From: Candidatus Woesearchaeota archaeon
Lineage (GTDB): Archaea; Nanobdellota; Nanobdellia; Woesearchaeales; UBA10216
Length of the DNA: 40,153 nt
Direction of reading: 5' to 3'
NCBI GenBank assembly: GCA_016192915.1
Contig: JACPTF010000019.1
Span: forward strand, 1 to 40,153
A program made the translations under genes and the position numbers. Under the pieces are notes generated by a model, which worked only from the letters and a program-made list of their open reading frames with translations, did not search any database and was not told the origin of the DNA. Shown here piece by piece: positions 1 through 6,536 of the stretch. The stretch's first letter is position 1; every line of letters begins with the position of its first letter.

Positions 1-46
1 GATAAGCTTTTCTTACCCCAAAAAGCTACAAAGATTGAAACAGATG

Positions 47-60
47 TTAAAAAGAATTAA
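47..60 (-). terminator. T-rich end of the candidate RNA
   Basis: On the minus strand, directly after the closing helix of the RNA candidate, the sequence reads TTAATTCTTTTTAA. Archaeal RNA polymerase commonly stops at T-runs, so this is a plausible 3' end; no extra hairpin is needed. Confidence 0.35.
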
Positions 61-264
61 GTGGGGACGCTGGGACGCCCAGAATAAGGCACAGTTGTCC
101 TTACCCATTTGAACCCAGATCCGAGGCTTTCTACTATGGGTTAGTCATCGCCTTCAGTTTTGCTGTCGGCTCAGTTCTCCAATCACTGGAGGCCCCCATA
201 ATGCCGGGTTGTACCATCCCGCAGCACTACTCAAGAGCCGCGGGTGTTTATACTACGTCCCCAC
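61..264 (-). ncRNA. Candidate structured RNA, family not identified
   Basis: No convincing protein frame covers this stretch, but it folds well. A 9-bp closing helix joins 61-69 to 256-264 (GTGGGGACG with CGTCCCCAC). Inside are hairpins at 70-82 (5 bp, 3-nt loop), 85-103 (TAAGG/CCTTA with inner pairs), a helix 103-108/136-141 (ACCCAT/ATGGGT), a hairpin 177-191 (CTCCA/TGGAG) and a helix 218-222/240-244. The minus strand is preferred because a perfect TTTAAATA box (296-289) lies 25 nt before the closing helix, and a T-rich run follows its other end. I looked for SRP RNA (GGAAGG-AGCA helix 8), RNase P (GAGGAAAGTCC, ACAGAA), 5S rRNA and tRNA signatures and found none convincing. The ends are inferred from the closing helix. 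Confidence 0.5.
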
Positions 265-288
265 AAAATTTAAGGCTTTGCAGCAACA

Positions 289-297
289 TATTTAAAT
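289..297. promoter_or_regulatory. Shared divergent TATA box
   Basis: The palindromic core ATTTAAAT reads as a TATA box on both strands. On the plus strand it ends 23 nt before the permease ATG, so that mRNA would be leaderless. On the minus strand TTTAAATA lies 25 nt before the closing helix of the RNA candidate. One AT-rich core could therefore serve two start points. Confidence 0.6.
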
Positions 298-319
298 GTT
301 TAGATGCGGGTAATGATGC

Positions 320-1477
320 ATGAAAAAGAGGTTCTTTGAGGCAGTCGCAACGCTCATAGGCACAACCATTGGAGCCGGTGTGCTGGGCATACCATACGTT
401 GTTGCCAAATCCGGCCTGGGTGTGGGGCTGCTGCACGTTATGATTATAGGCACAGCAGTGATTCTTGTAAATCTGATGCTGGGAGAAGTAGCTCTAAGGA
501 CAAAAGGCAACCACCAGCTGACAGGCTATGCAGAGAAGTACCTTGGCAAGGCAGGCAAGAGGCTAATGGCACTTTCCATGGCGGCGGGCATATATGGGGC
601 ATTAATTGCCTACATCATAGGCGCAGGCATATCACTTAATGCCATACTGCCTCAACTTCAGCCAATTTATGGAAGCATAATATTCTTTGCTATAGCAGCA
701 GCCATTGTCTACCTCGGGCTTAAGGCAGTTGAAAAATCAGAGCTGCTACTGGCGTTCTTCACGGTTATGTTAATTACTATTATAATAGTGGCTGCACTGG
801 CATCTGACAAGTTCTCAGCTGCAAACTTCACAAAAATAAGCATCCAGAATGCGTTACTGCCATACGGAATTGTGCTGTTCGCATTACTTGGGGCAGTTGC
901 AGTGCCAGAGATGAAGGAAGAGCTCGGAAACGGCAAAGGCAGAAAATTGCTGAAAAAGGCGATAATAATAGGGGGCCTTGTGCCGATAGCCCTGTATGCG
1001 CTGTTTGCTGCCGCCATTGTCGGAATGAGCGGGGCATCAACCAGCCAGATAGCAACAACCGACCTTGGCAGCAGGCTGGGCGAACTGACGGCAATAATGG
1101 CAAATGCCTTTGCGGTTCTGGCAATGAGCACATCGTTCATAGCGCTAGGGCTGGCACTAAAAGAAATGTACCAGTACGATTACAAGCTCGGCAAAAAAAC
1201 AGCGTGGGCACTCACATGCATAATCCCAATAATTGCATTCCTGCTTGGGGTAAAGGGATTCATAGCTGTGCTGGGAATAGCAGGAGCAATTGCTGGCGGA
1301 ACAGAGGGAATACTGCTCGTCAGAATGCACACTGCCGCTGCAAAAAGGAAAAGAAGCGAACTCAAGCCAGAATACGCAATCAACGGAACACGGATTTTAT
1401 CAACCGCGCTCACCCTCATGTTCCTGCTTGGAATAATATACGCTGCGTACGCCGCGCTAAAAGTAATAAGCGGCTAG
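320..1477 (+). CDS. Amino-acid permease, aromatic/hydroxy amino acid permease-like (APC superfamily)
   Basis: A 385-residue integral membrane protein with about 11 hydrophobic segments. The first helix carries the glycine-rich signature GTTIGAGVLGIP at residues 14-25, the broken helix that binds substrate in APC transporters and that is typical of the tryptophan/tyrosine permease group. It should import an amino acid across the cytoplasmic membrane by cation symport; the substrate cannot be read from sequence. The ATG at 320 lies 23 nt from a TATA box, so the transcript is probably leaderless. It ends 3 nt before the stop of the convergent gene at 1481. It has no obvious functional link with the glycan genes. 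Confidence 0.85.
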   Translation: MKKRFFEAVATLIGTTIGAGVLGIPYVVAKSGLGVGLLHVMIIGTAVILVNLMLGEVALRTKGNHQLTGYAEKYLGKAGKRLMALSMAAGIYGALIAYIIGAGISLNAILPQLQPIYGSIIFFAIAAAIVYLGLKAVEKSELLLAFFTVMLITIIIVAALASDKFSAANFTKISIQNALLPYGIVLFALLGAVAVPEMKEELGNGKGRKLLKKAIIIGGLVPIALYALFAAAIVGMSGASTSQIATTDLGSRLGELTAIMANAFAVLAMSTSFIALGLALKEMYQYDYKLGKKTAWALTCIIPIIAFLLGVKGFIAVLGIAGAIAGGTEGILLVRMHTAAAKRKRSELKPEYAINGTRILSTALTLMFLLGIIYAAYAALKVISG

Positions 1478-1480
1478 GCA

Positions 1481-2716
1481 CTATTTCCTGCCTTTGCGCT
1501 CAAGCGTGTAAAGGATTCCAATGACAGCCAAGAGGACTAATATTCCTATAAAGACGTAAAGGCGGTAAATAAGAAGAAAATTACGCACAGACATAAGCAG
1601 GCTGAATATTGCAAGGCCGGCATTTGACGGCAGATTGGATGCCGCTGCCTTGGAAGCTGAAGCAAAACCGCCAAGATTGGCAAAAAGGTTAATCCTGAAT
1701 ACAAAAGCAGCAACACCAGCGCAAATAACAGCGGCGGCCAGGGCAATGGCCAGTGACTTCAGCTTATTCCTCATAATTGCGGAAGGAAACGAGAAAAGCA
1801 AAGCTACCCAGCCCTTAACCCACAAAACAACTTCATAAAGCTGGCCAGTCCTGTAAGACAAGAAAACAGTTGTTGCAAGGACAACAGCAAGAACAGCTGC
1901 CGCAACTGATTGCCACACCTTATAAGGCACTTTTCCGATGCGGGACTTAATACCTGCCGCAGACCAGCCGATTGAGCTGCGAACATTTGCAATGGCCCTG
2001 CTAAAATTAGCCGGCGCAGCTTTTCCAGCAACCTCAACAGGTACAACTTTCATTGTTTCGTTCTTGTTATTGCCTGCCCGGATTTTTTTGAAAAGGGCTG
2101 AAATAAGGTTTTGGGACTCGTTGGTTTTGGAAACATTGGCAACCATAACTTTCTCACTGATATTTGCAGTTGCCATTACTGAAACATTCGCTGTTTCCTT
2201 AGCCGTTTCGTTAGCGCCTGTTCCAATGGCAAACTCCTTGAGCTTAGGAGTAAAAAAGGCAAGAGCAACGAGAGCCAGGACAACCACTGCAACAACAGCG
2301 ACAGCTTTAATGCCGGCGCCCTTCCCAAGTCGAGCATAGCTCGACTGGGCCCAGTCGTGCCCTGCACGACTTGGGTTTGGCGTGACAACAGAAGCAGCAA
2401 CTTTCCTGCCTGGAACCACAACAGCTGCTGCAGCAGCAAGTTCCCTCTGCTTGAATACGCCTTCCCAGGGATAATGCTTTGGCTTTGGAATGAATTCACT
2501 CCTCTTCGCTGAAGCCAGGGCAACTGCCGCAATAAGGAGCAAGATAAAGGGAACAACAAGAAGGCCTGCAGCAGCAACAGCCGCGATGCTGCCATAATCA
2601 AGACGTGGCAATGGCAGGATTTTGAAGTAAAACGCAAACGCCAGAACCGGGATGGTTGCCAGGAACAGGAAAAAAGCAGCAACCAGCCAAAGGACAAAAG
2701 GATCGTTATTTCTCAT
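1481..2716 (-). CDS. Multi-spanning membrane protein with an in-frame palindromic insertion
   Basis: I do not recognise this family. The 411-residue protein has two N-terminal membrane helices (about 8-35 and 44-70), a linker, a helix near 135-157, a polar Asn/Thr-rich stretch with several N-X-S/T sites (about 165-215) and four or so helices in the C-terminal third, ending in a basic tail. The ATG at 2716 is chosen over a TTG one codon upstream because GAGGGGG lies 4 nt before it. Residues about 114-131 are encoded by a palindromic element (2324-2375). A TATA box at 2761-2770 leaves a leader of about 22 nt. It is probably an envelope component, given the similar leaders of the two exported-protein genes upstream. 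Confidence 0.75.
   Translation of the reverse strand: MRNNDPFVLWLVAAFFLFLATIPVLAFAFYFKILPLPRLDYGSIAAVAAAGLLVVPFILLLIAAVALASAKRSEFIPKPKHYPWEGVFKQRELAAAAAVVVPGRKVAASVVTPNPSRAGHDWAQSSYARLGKGAGIKAVAVVAVVVLALVALAFFTPKLKEFAIGTGANETAKETANVSVMATANISEKVMVANVSKTNESQNLISALFKKIRAGNNKNETMKVVPVEVAGKAAPANFSRAIANVRSSIGWSAAGIKSRIGKVPYKVWQSVAAAVLAVVLATTVFLSYRTGQLYEVVLWVKGWVALLFSFPSAIMRNKLKSLAIALAAAVICAGVAAFVFRINLFANLGGFASASKAAASNLPSNAGLAIFSLLMSVRNFLLIYRLYVFIGILVLLAVIGILYTLERKGRK
2324..2375. repeat. Palindromic element, type A (copy 1)
   Basis: The layout is CCCA, hairpin, GGGCCC, hairpin, TGGG. The first hairpin is AGTCGAGC-ATA-GCTCGACT and the second AGTCGTGC-CCT-GCACGACT, both perfect 8-bp stems. The outer arms CCCAAGTCG and CGACTTGGG are also complementary, so a long single hairpin is an alternative fold. 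It lies wholly inside the gene at 1481-2716 and is translated without a stop. Copies 2 and 3 at 6947 and 14995 share the frame but not the stem sequences. Confidence 0.85.
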
Positions 2717-2760
2717 CAAACCCCCTCGAAAAATAAGTTACTACTTCAAAATAGGTTCTA

Positions 2761-2770
2761 TTATTTAAAG
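2761..2770 (-). promoter_or_regulatory. TATA box of the 1481-2716 gene
   Basis: The minus strand reads CTTTAAATAA about 45 nt before the ATG at 2716. Transcription would start near 2738, leaving a short leader that contains the G-rich ribosome site. Confidence 0.55.
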
Positions 2771-2800
2771 GTTTTGTGGGCGAATTAAGGTTATGCATTA

Positions 2801-2841
2801 AAGAAGAAAAAAACAGAATAAAAAACAAGAAAAAAGAAAAG
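2801..2841 (-). terminator. T-rich terminator after the 544-residue surface gene
   Basis: Immediately beyond the TAA stop (2845-2847), the minus strand is almost pure pyrimidine with several T5-T7 runs over 40 nt, typical of archaeal intrinsic termination. Confidence 0.5.
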
Positions 2842-2844
2842 AAC

Positions 2845-4473
2845 TTAGTAGTATGTCTGGGTTCCTTCCTCTCCCTGGCCCGGGCCCTTCATTCGCCTGA
2901 AAGCAACAACAACGCCCACAACAACGAGCACAACTATCAGGGCAATAAGGCCGAGCTGCAATAGCTGCACGGTGCTGCCAAGGTTCGGGCTGCCAGCGCC
3001 TGCTGCTGAAACAACATTAGCAGGCAAGGGGAACTCCTTCACAACGTCGCCAGCCTGGTCCTTGACCCTCACGACCAAGACCTGTGCTCCAGCTGGTGAA
3101 TTCTTATTGGCCGAAACCACAAGGTAGACTGTCTGGCTGTCCCCGCCCTTAACTGCTACAACGTTGCTCGGGCTGAACTTTACAGTTGCCCAGTCCGAAG
3201 CAGCTGCAGACAAGCTGAAACTCTTGCCGGTTGTGCCGTCATTTGTTATCGTTATCGGGTATGAAACGGCTACACCGCCAGCCGCAACATCCTGCTGCTC
3301 AGGGCTGTATATCCTGACGCCGTTTGCCGAAACAGATGTTGAAGTTGCTGGTGTTTCACATGCGCCCTTTGTAACAGTTATCTGCTTTGTGCCAGTTACC
3401 GTCTTGTCACCTTCCTCGAAAGTAACCTCGGCCTTCACATCATAAGTGCCAGGCTTCGCGCACTGGTCAACCCTGAGGAAAAACTCCTCTGAAGTGGCAG
3501 ACTCATCTGACTTCAGGTCATCAATGAAGTCAGGGCTTGCTGTAACGCCAAGCTCTGGAATGCTAACCCTGACCTTGACATCGCGCTCTGTGCTGTCACC
3601 AAGGTTCTTAACCCTTACGGTAGCGAGCAAAGCCCTTCCGGCCTGTACCATGTCCTCGGGGTTAACATTAAAGTCCTTGATAACGACCTCGTGGTCAGTT
3701 GGGGTAACCTTTATCCTGTAGTTCTGGGCAATCTCGTCATTGTCCCTTCCAGCTACGATGACCCTAATCCTGTATGTGTCTTCAGTAGCCCTGTCAGGCA
3801 ATTTGAGCTTCAAGGTCTTGACGTAGCTGACACCCTTCTCAACATCAAAAGGCGAGGTCGAGTCGCTTATGTCCTGGCTCTTGGAGAACTCAAAGCCTGT
3901 CACGAAAGCCCTTATCTCAATATCCTTTGCATCAGATGATGCGGTGAGCTTAATCCTGAGGGTGAAATCCTGGCCCCTTTCAAGGTCACGGACATTATTA
4001 CTGGAAACGCTCAACTCAAAGTTGTCAATCTCTACAGCATCAACCTTGACAGGCACCTGATTGCCTGCTGAAGGCGCGCCTGAAACAACTATGTCACCAG
4101 ATATTGCCGAACCCGACTCGCTGGTGCTTGTCGTAACCTGTGCAGTGAGCTTTGTCTTCTGATTAACAGAAGCTGCTGAAGGCACTGAGACAGTAAACTT
4201 AGCTACGCATGAAAGAACAGAGCCACAGTTAACTGATTGGGGCGAAACCTGCCAGCCAAGGTCGCTTGCCACTGTAATCACCTGTATAAACTGGTTTGCA
4301 GTAGTGTCGTTTGCGGCTGAAACCGTTACATCGAACGCAGTTCCGGCAACAACATTTGACGGAACGCCGGAAAAGGAAACCTTTGGAGCAGCTGCAAGAG
4401 CTGCGGATGAAAGCATCAGCAAGCTGATGACAGACATCAAAAGAACAACAAACATACTCTTAGACACATTCAT
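2845..4473 (-). CDS. Exported surface protein with CARDB/NEW3-like Ig repeats and a C-terminal membrane anchor
   Basis: The product has a signal peptide (about residues 1-28, ending in an Ala-rich region), several beta-rich domains of the CARDB and NEW3 (COG1470) kind, a C-terminal membrane helix (about 505-527) and a short Gly/Glu-rich cytoplasmic tail. The central motif VKVRVSIPELGV is typical of CARDB-like folds. Such proteins sit on the outside of archaeal cells, anchored in the membrane, and act in the envelope or in adhesion; the partner is unknown. The ATG at 4473 is preferred to the TTG at 4479 because GGTGG lies 7 nt before it. A similar SIPELGL motif occurs in the small exported protein upstream. 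Confidence 0.8.
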   Translation of the reverse strand: MNVSKSMFVVLLMSVISLLMLSSAALAAAPKVSFSGVPSNVVAGTAFDVTVSAANDTTANQFIQVITVASDLGWQVSPQSVNCGSVLSCVAKFTVSVPSAASVNQKTKLTAQVTTSTSESGSAISGDIVVSGAPSAGNQVPVKVDAVEIDNFELSVSSNNVRDLERGQDFTLRIKLTASSDAKDIEIRAFVTGFEFSKSQDISDSTSPFDVEKGVSYVKTLKLKLPDRATEDTYRIRVIVAGRDNDEIAQNYRIKVTPTDHEVVIKDFNVNPEDMVQAGRALLATVRVKNLGDSTERDVKVRVSIPELGVTASPDFIDDLKSDESATSEEFFLRVDQCAKPGTYDVKAEVTFEEGDKTVTGTKQITVTKGACETPATSTSVSANGVRIYSPEQQDVAAGGVAVSYPITITNDGTTGKSFSLSAAASDWATVKFSPSNVVAVKGGDSQTVYLVVSANKNSPAGAQVLVVRVKDQAGDVVKEFPLPANVVSAAGAGSPNLGSTVQLLQLGLIALIVVLVVVGVVVAFRRMKGPGQGEEGTQTYY

Positions 4474-4555
4474 TTTCAAACCACCCCAACACTTGTTGAT
4501 TTAATAGTCACCATACACCTTATGGACTGCGTTTCAATCGATAAAGGAAGCTTCT

Positions 4556-4566
4556 ATATAAATATT
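4556..4566 (-). promoter_or_regulatory. TATA box of the 2845-4473 gene
   Basis: The minus strand reads AAATATTTATATAG about 85 nt before the ATG, giving a leader of about 55 nt. This gene thus has a true 5' leader, unlike the leaderless sugar genes. Confidence 0.5.
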
Positions 4567-4687
4567 TCGATTTTTTAGCATACAAGAGTAGTTACTTTTG
4601 TTATCTATTATATAGTGGTTATAAACTTGGCAGCAGTTTACGCTGCAGCGATGCTGCGATATTGGCGATATTGATTAGCATTGGATA

Positions 4688-5050
4688 TCATTGCAGGATT
4701 AACGGCCTGTGCTTTACCCTTCTGCCATCATCGCTGTTGAAGACAACCCTCACGAAGGGGTCAAATACGTCAGGGAAGGATAGCTCGAAATTGACCGACT
4801 TCTTGTTTGTTTTTGAAAAATCAACGTTGCGCCTTTCCCTAAGCCCAAGCTCAGGAATGGAAACAGTTACCTTTGAGTCAGCGTTATCAGCATTCGACTC
4901 AAGGCTTACAATCACGAGGGCTTCAGAGTTCTTGACTGCCGAAACCTTGCTTATTTTGACGACTTTCTCAGCTGCCGCAGCATTCGCCGAGACCGAGATG
5001 ATAGCAAGAAGAAGAACAGCTGAAATGAAGAAAAGCCTGAATGACGTCAT
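4688..5050 (-). CDS. Small exported beta-domain protein, CARDB-like
   Basis: This 120-residue protein has a clear signal peptide (basic/polar start, hydrophobic core, Ala-rich end near residue 27) followed by one beta-rich domain. The segment KVTVSIPELGLRERR resembles the CARDB-like part of the neighbouring 2845-4473 protein (VKVRVSIPELGV), so it may be a secreted single-domain relative. It has no membrane anchor at the C-terminus. The start has GGGGGG 9 nt upstream, and a TATA box at 5100-5110. Its function is unknown beyond a probable extracellular role. Confidence 0.7.
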   Translation of the reverse strand: MTSFRLFFISAVLLLAIISVSANAAAAEKVVKISKVSAVKNSEALVIVSLESNADNADSKVTVSIPELGLRERRNVDFSKTNKKSVNFELSFPDVFDPFVRVVFNSDDGRRVKHRPLILQ

Positions 5051-5099
5051 TTTTTGAAACCCCCCAGCAACAGCTGTTAAAAACGCTGAAGGATGACCT

Positions 5100-5110
5100 A
5101 TTATTTAAAG
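5100..5110 (-). promoter_or_regulatory. TATA box of the 4688-5050 gene
   Basis: The minus strand reads CTTTAAATAAT about 50 nt before the ATG. The core is nearly symmetric and could also fire on the plus strand toward the reductase at 5215. Confidence 0.5.
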
Positions 5111-5214
5111 TTTTTGGAAGTGACGCTACTTTAAAATGAAAACATGATAAGCTGTAATAGCCGCAGCAACAATTAAAAACTGCATGCAGTGCATGGCAGC
5201 AAGGAGATGGAAGT

Positions 5215-6348
5215 ATGGAAAGCAAAAAAATAGCGATTGTTGGTGCAGGCCCTGCTGGAAGCTTTTCCGCTTACTTGCTGGCAAAAGCAGGATTTGAAGT
5301 GCAAGTCTTCGAAGAGCATGCAACAATAGGGGAGCCTGTAGCCTGTACTGGAGTTATTACTGCAGATGTGATGACGAAGCGGCTGCAGCTGCCAAAGGAA
5401 CTCATCGTTAACAGAATTGCAAAGGCAAGGATAATTGCACCCAATGACGAGTTTATTGAAGTAAAGCTGAAGAATGACATAATAATAGACAGGGCAGGGC
5501 TCGACAGGCACATTGCGGGAATGGCGAAAGAGGCGGGGGCAAAGTTCTACACAAACCACAGGTTTGAAACGTTTGAATATGGCAATAGCGAAATTAAAAA
5601 AATAATCGCTGCCGTAAAGGATAAAGCAAAAGGCGAAACTAAAAAAATTGAAACAAATTACCTGATTGGGGCTGACGGGCCTATAAGCTCTGTTGCAAAG
5701 GCGGCCGGGCTGTTTGGCAACAGGCAGTTCTACTCAGGAATACAGGTAACAATCCCTGTTGAGAACGACAACGCGATTGACTTTTATCCAAGTAGGGAAG
5801 GCATAGCGTGGCTTGTGCCGGAAAACAACGGAGTGGCAAGGGTTGGGATTGCAGCGAAAAAAGAAGCAAATTCTTACTTCAGGAAATTTATCACGGCTGT
5901 GGTGGGAGAAGGATTTGAAAAGAAGATAATAGGATGGCAGGCAGGGCCAATACCCATTTACGACCCTAAGCTAAAGTCCGCAACAAAGGACGGGAAAGTG
6001 CTTCTTGTAGGGGATGCGGCAACGATGGTCAAGGCCCCCACACTGGGAGGGATAAACCAGAGCCTGATCGGGGCAGAAGCTGCAGCGGCCGCGATAACAG
6101 AAAATAAGAACTACGAAAGTTTGTGGAAGGAAAAAATGGGGACAGACTTGTACCTCTCGCTGCTGATGAGAAAGGCAATGGAAAGGTTCAACAACAACGA
6201 ATACAACCAGCTTGTTGCAACATTCAAAAAGGAAAAGAACAAGGCCATCCTGGAAAGTTATGACAGGGATGAGCCGAGGAAGTTTGCGCTGAAGCTCCTG
6301 CTAAAAGAGCCAAAGCTGATTCTGCTTGCGATGAAAGCATTGTTCTGA
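5215..6348 (+). CDS. Geranylgeranyl reductase family FAD-dependent oxidoreductase
   Basis: This 377-residue flavoprotein opens with the dinucleotide-binding motif GAGPAG (residues 10-15) and an acidic end of strand 2 (E33/E34), followed by IGEPVACTG (38-46). The second FAD motif GDAATMVKAPTLGG lies near 267-280. This matches the geranylgeranyl/digeranylgeranylglycerophospholipid reductase family, which saturates isoprenoid chains of archaeal membrane lipids or of polyprenol carriers. Both substrates are possible, and the position next to aglB makes reduction of a dolichol-type glycan carrier attractive, but that is inference. AAGGAGATG lies 7 nt before the ATG. Confidence 0.85.
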   Translation: MESKKIAIVGAGPAGSFSAYLLAKAGFEVQVFEEHATIGEPVACTGVITADVMTKRLQLPKELIVNRIAKARIIAPNDEFIEVKLKNDIIIDRAGLDRHIAGMAKEAGAKFYTNHRFETFEYGNSEIKKIIAAVKDKAKGETKKIETNYLIGADGPISSVAKAAGLFGNRQFYSGIQVTIPVENDNAIDFYPSREGIAWLVPENNGVARVGIAAKKEANSYFRKFITAVVGEGFEKKIIGWQAGPIPIYDPKLKSATKDGKVLLVGDAATMVKAPTLGGINQSLIGAEAAAAAITENKNYESLWKEKMGTDLYLSLLMRKAMERFNNNEYNQLVATFKKEKNKAILESYDRDEPRKFALKLLLKEPKLILLAMKALF

Positions 6349-6373
6349 AGGTTTTCGATTATGGAAGCAAATA

Positions 6374-6414
6374 TAAAACGACACAAGTTTAAACTTATGA
6401 TATGTGTCGTTTTA
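6374..6414. other. Hairpin 1 between the reductase and aglB
   Basis: The arms 6374-6385 and 6403-6414 pair over 12 bp (core AAAACGACACA with TGTGTCGTTTT), and the loop contains the 12-bp palindrome AAGTTTAAACTT (6385-6396). It lies 26 nt after the reductase stop and is followed by an AT-rich run. It could be a terminator or an operator. Confidence 0.6.
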
Positions 6415-6416
6415 AA

Positions 6417-6462
6417 TTTAGTAGCGGATAATAATAAGTAAGCAATAATGTCCGCTACTAAA
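6417..6462. other. Hairpin 2 between the reductase and aglB
   Basis: The arms TTTAGTAGCGGA (6417-6428) and TCCGCTACTAAA (6451-6462) form a perfect 12-bp stem around a 22-nt A/T-rich loop. It stands 2 nt after hairpin 1 and 13 nt before the aglB TATA box, where a regulator could bind. Confidence 0.6.
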
Positions 6463-6475
6463 AATCCGCAACTAA

Positions 6476-6483
6476 TTTAAATA
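6476..6483 (+). promoter_or_regulatory. TATA box of aglB
   Basis: TTTAAATA matches the archaeal consensus exactly. Transcription from about 6505 gives a leader of about 30 nt with GGTG and GAGG before the GTG start. Confidence 0.6.
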
Positions 6484-6536
6484 GCGTCCGAATTCGGCAT
6501 GGGAAGGAAACAGTCGAAGGTGTTGAGGCAACAAAA

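Noticed and set aside
61-264. The edge RNA as SRP RNA, RNase P RNA or 5S rRNA
   Set aside because: Some short stretches look similar (CCCATTTGAACCC to 5S, CCCGCAGCACTACTC to bacterial 4.5S), but the diagnostic motifs GGAAGG-AGCA, GAGGAAAGTCC and ACAGAA are missing or in the wrong order.
709-1140. Minus-strand open frame inside the permease
   Set aside because: It lies antisense to a clear transporter gene and has no promoter or recognisable domain.
4620-4687. Small repeats CGATATTG/GCGATATTG and GCAGC-GAT-GCTGC as a regulatory site
   Set aside because: They are too short, and no gene starts nearby on that side; they may belong to the 3' end of the 4688 gene.
6499-6536. ATG at 6499 as the aglB start
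   Set aside because: It is not in frame with the STT3 reading frame; GTG at 6537 is the first credible start.
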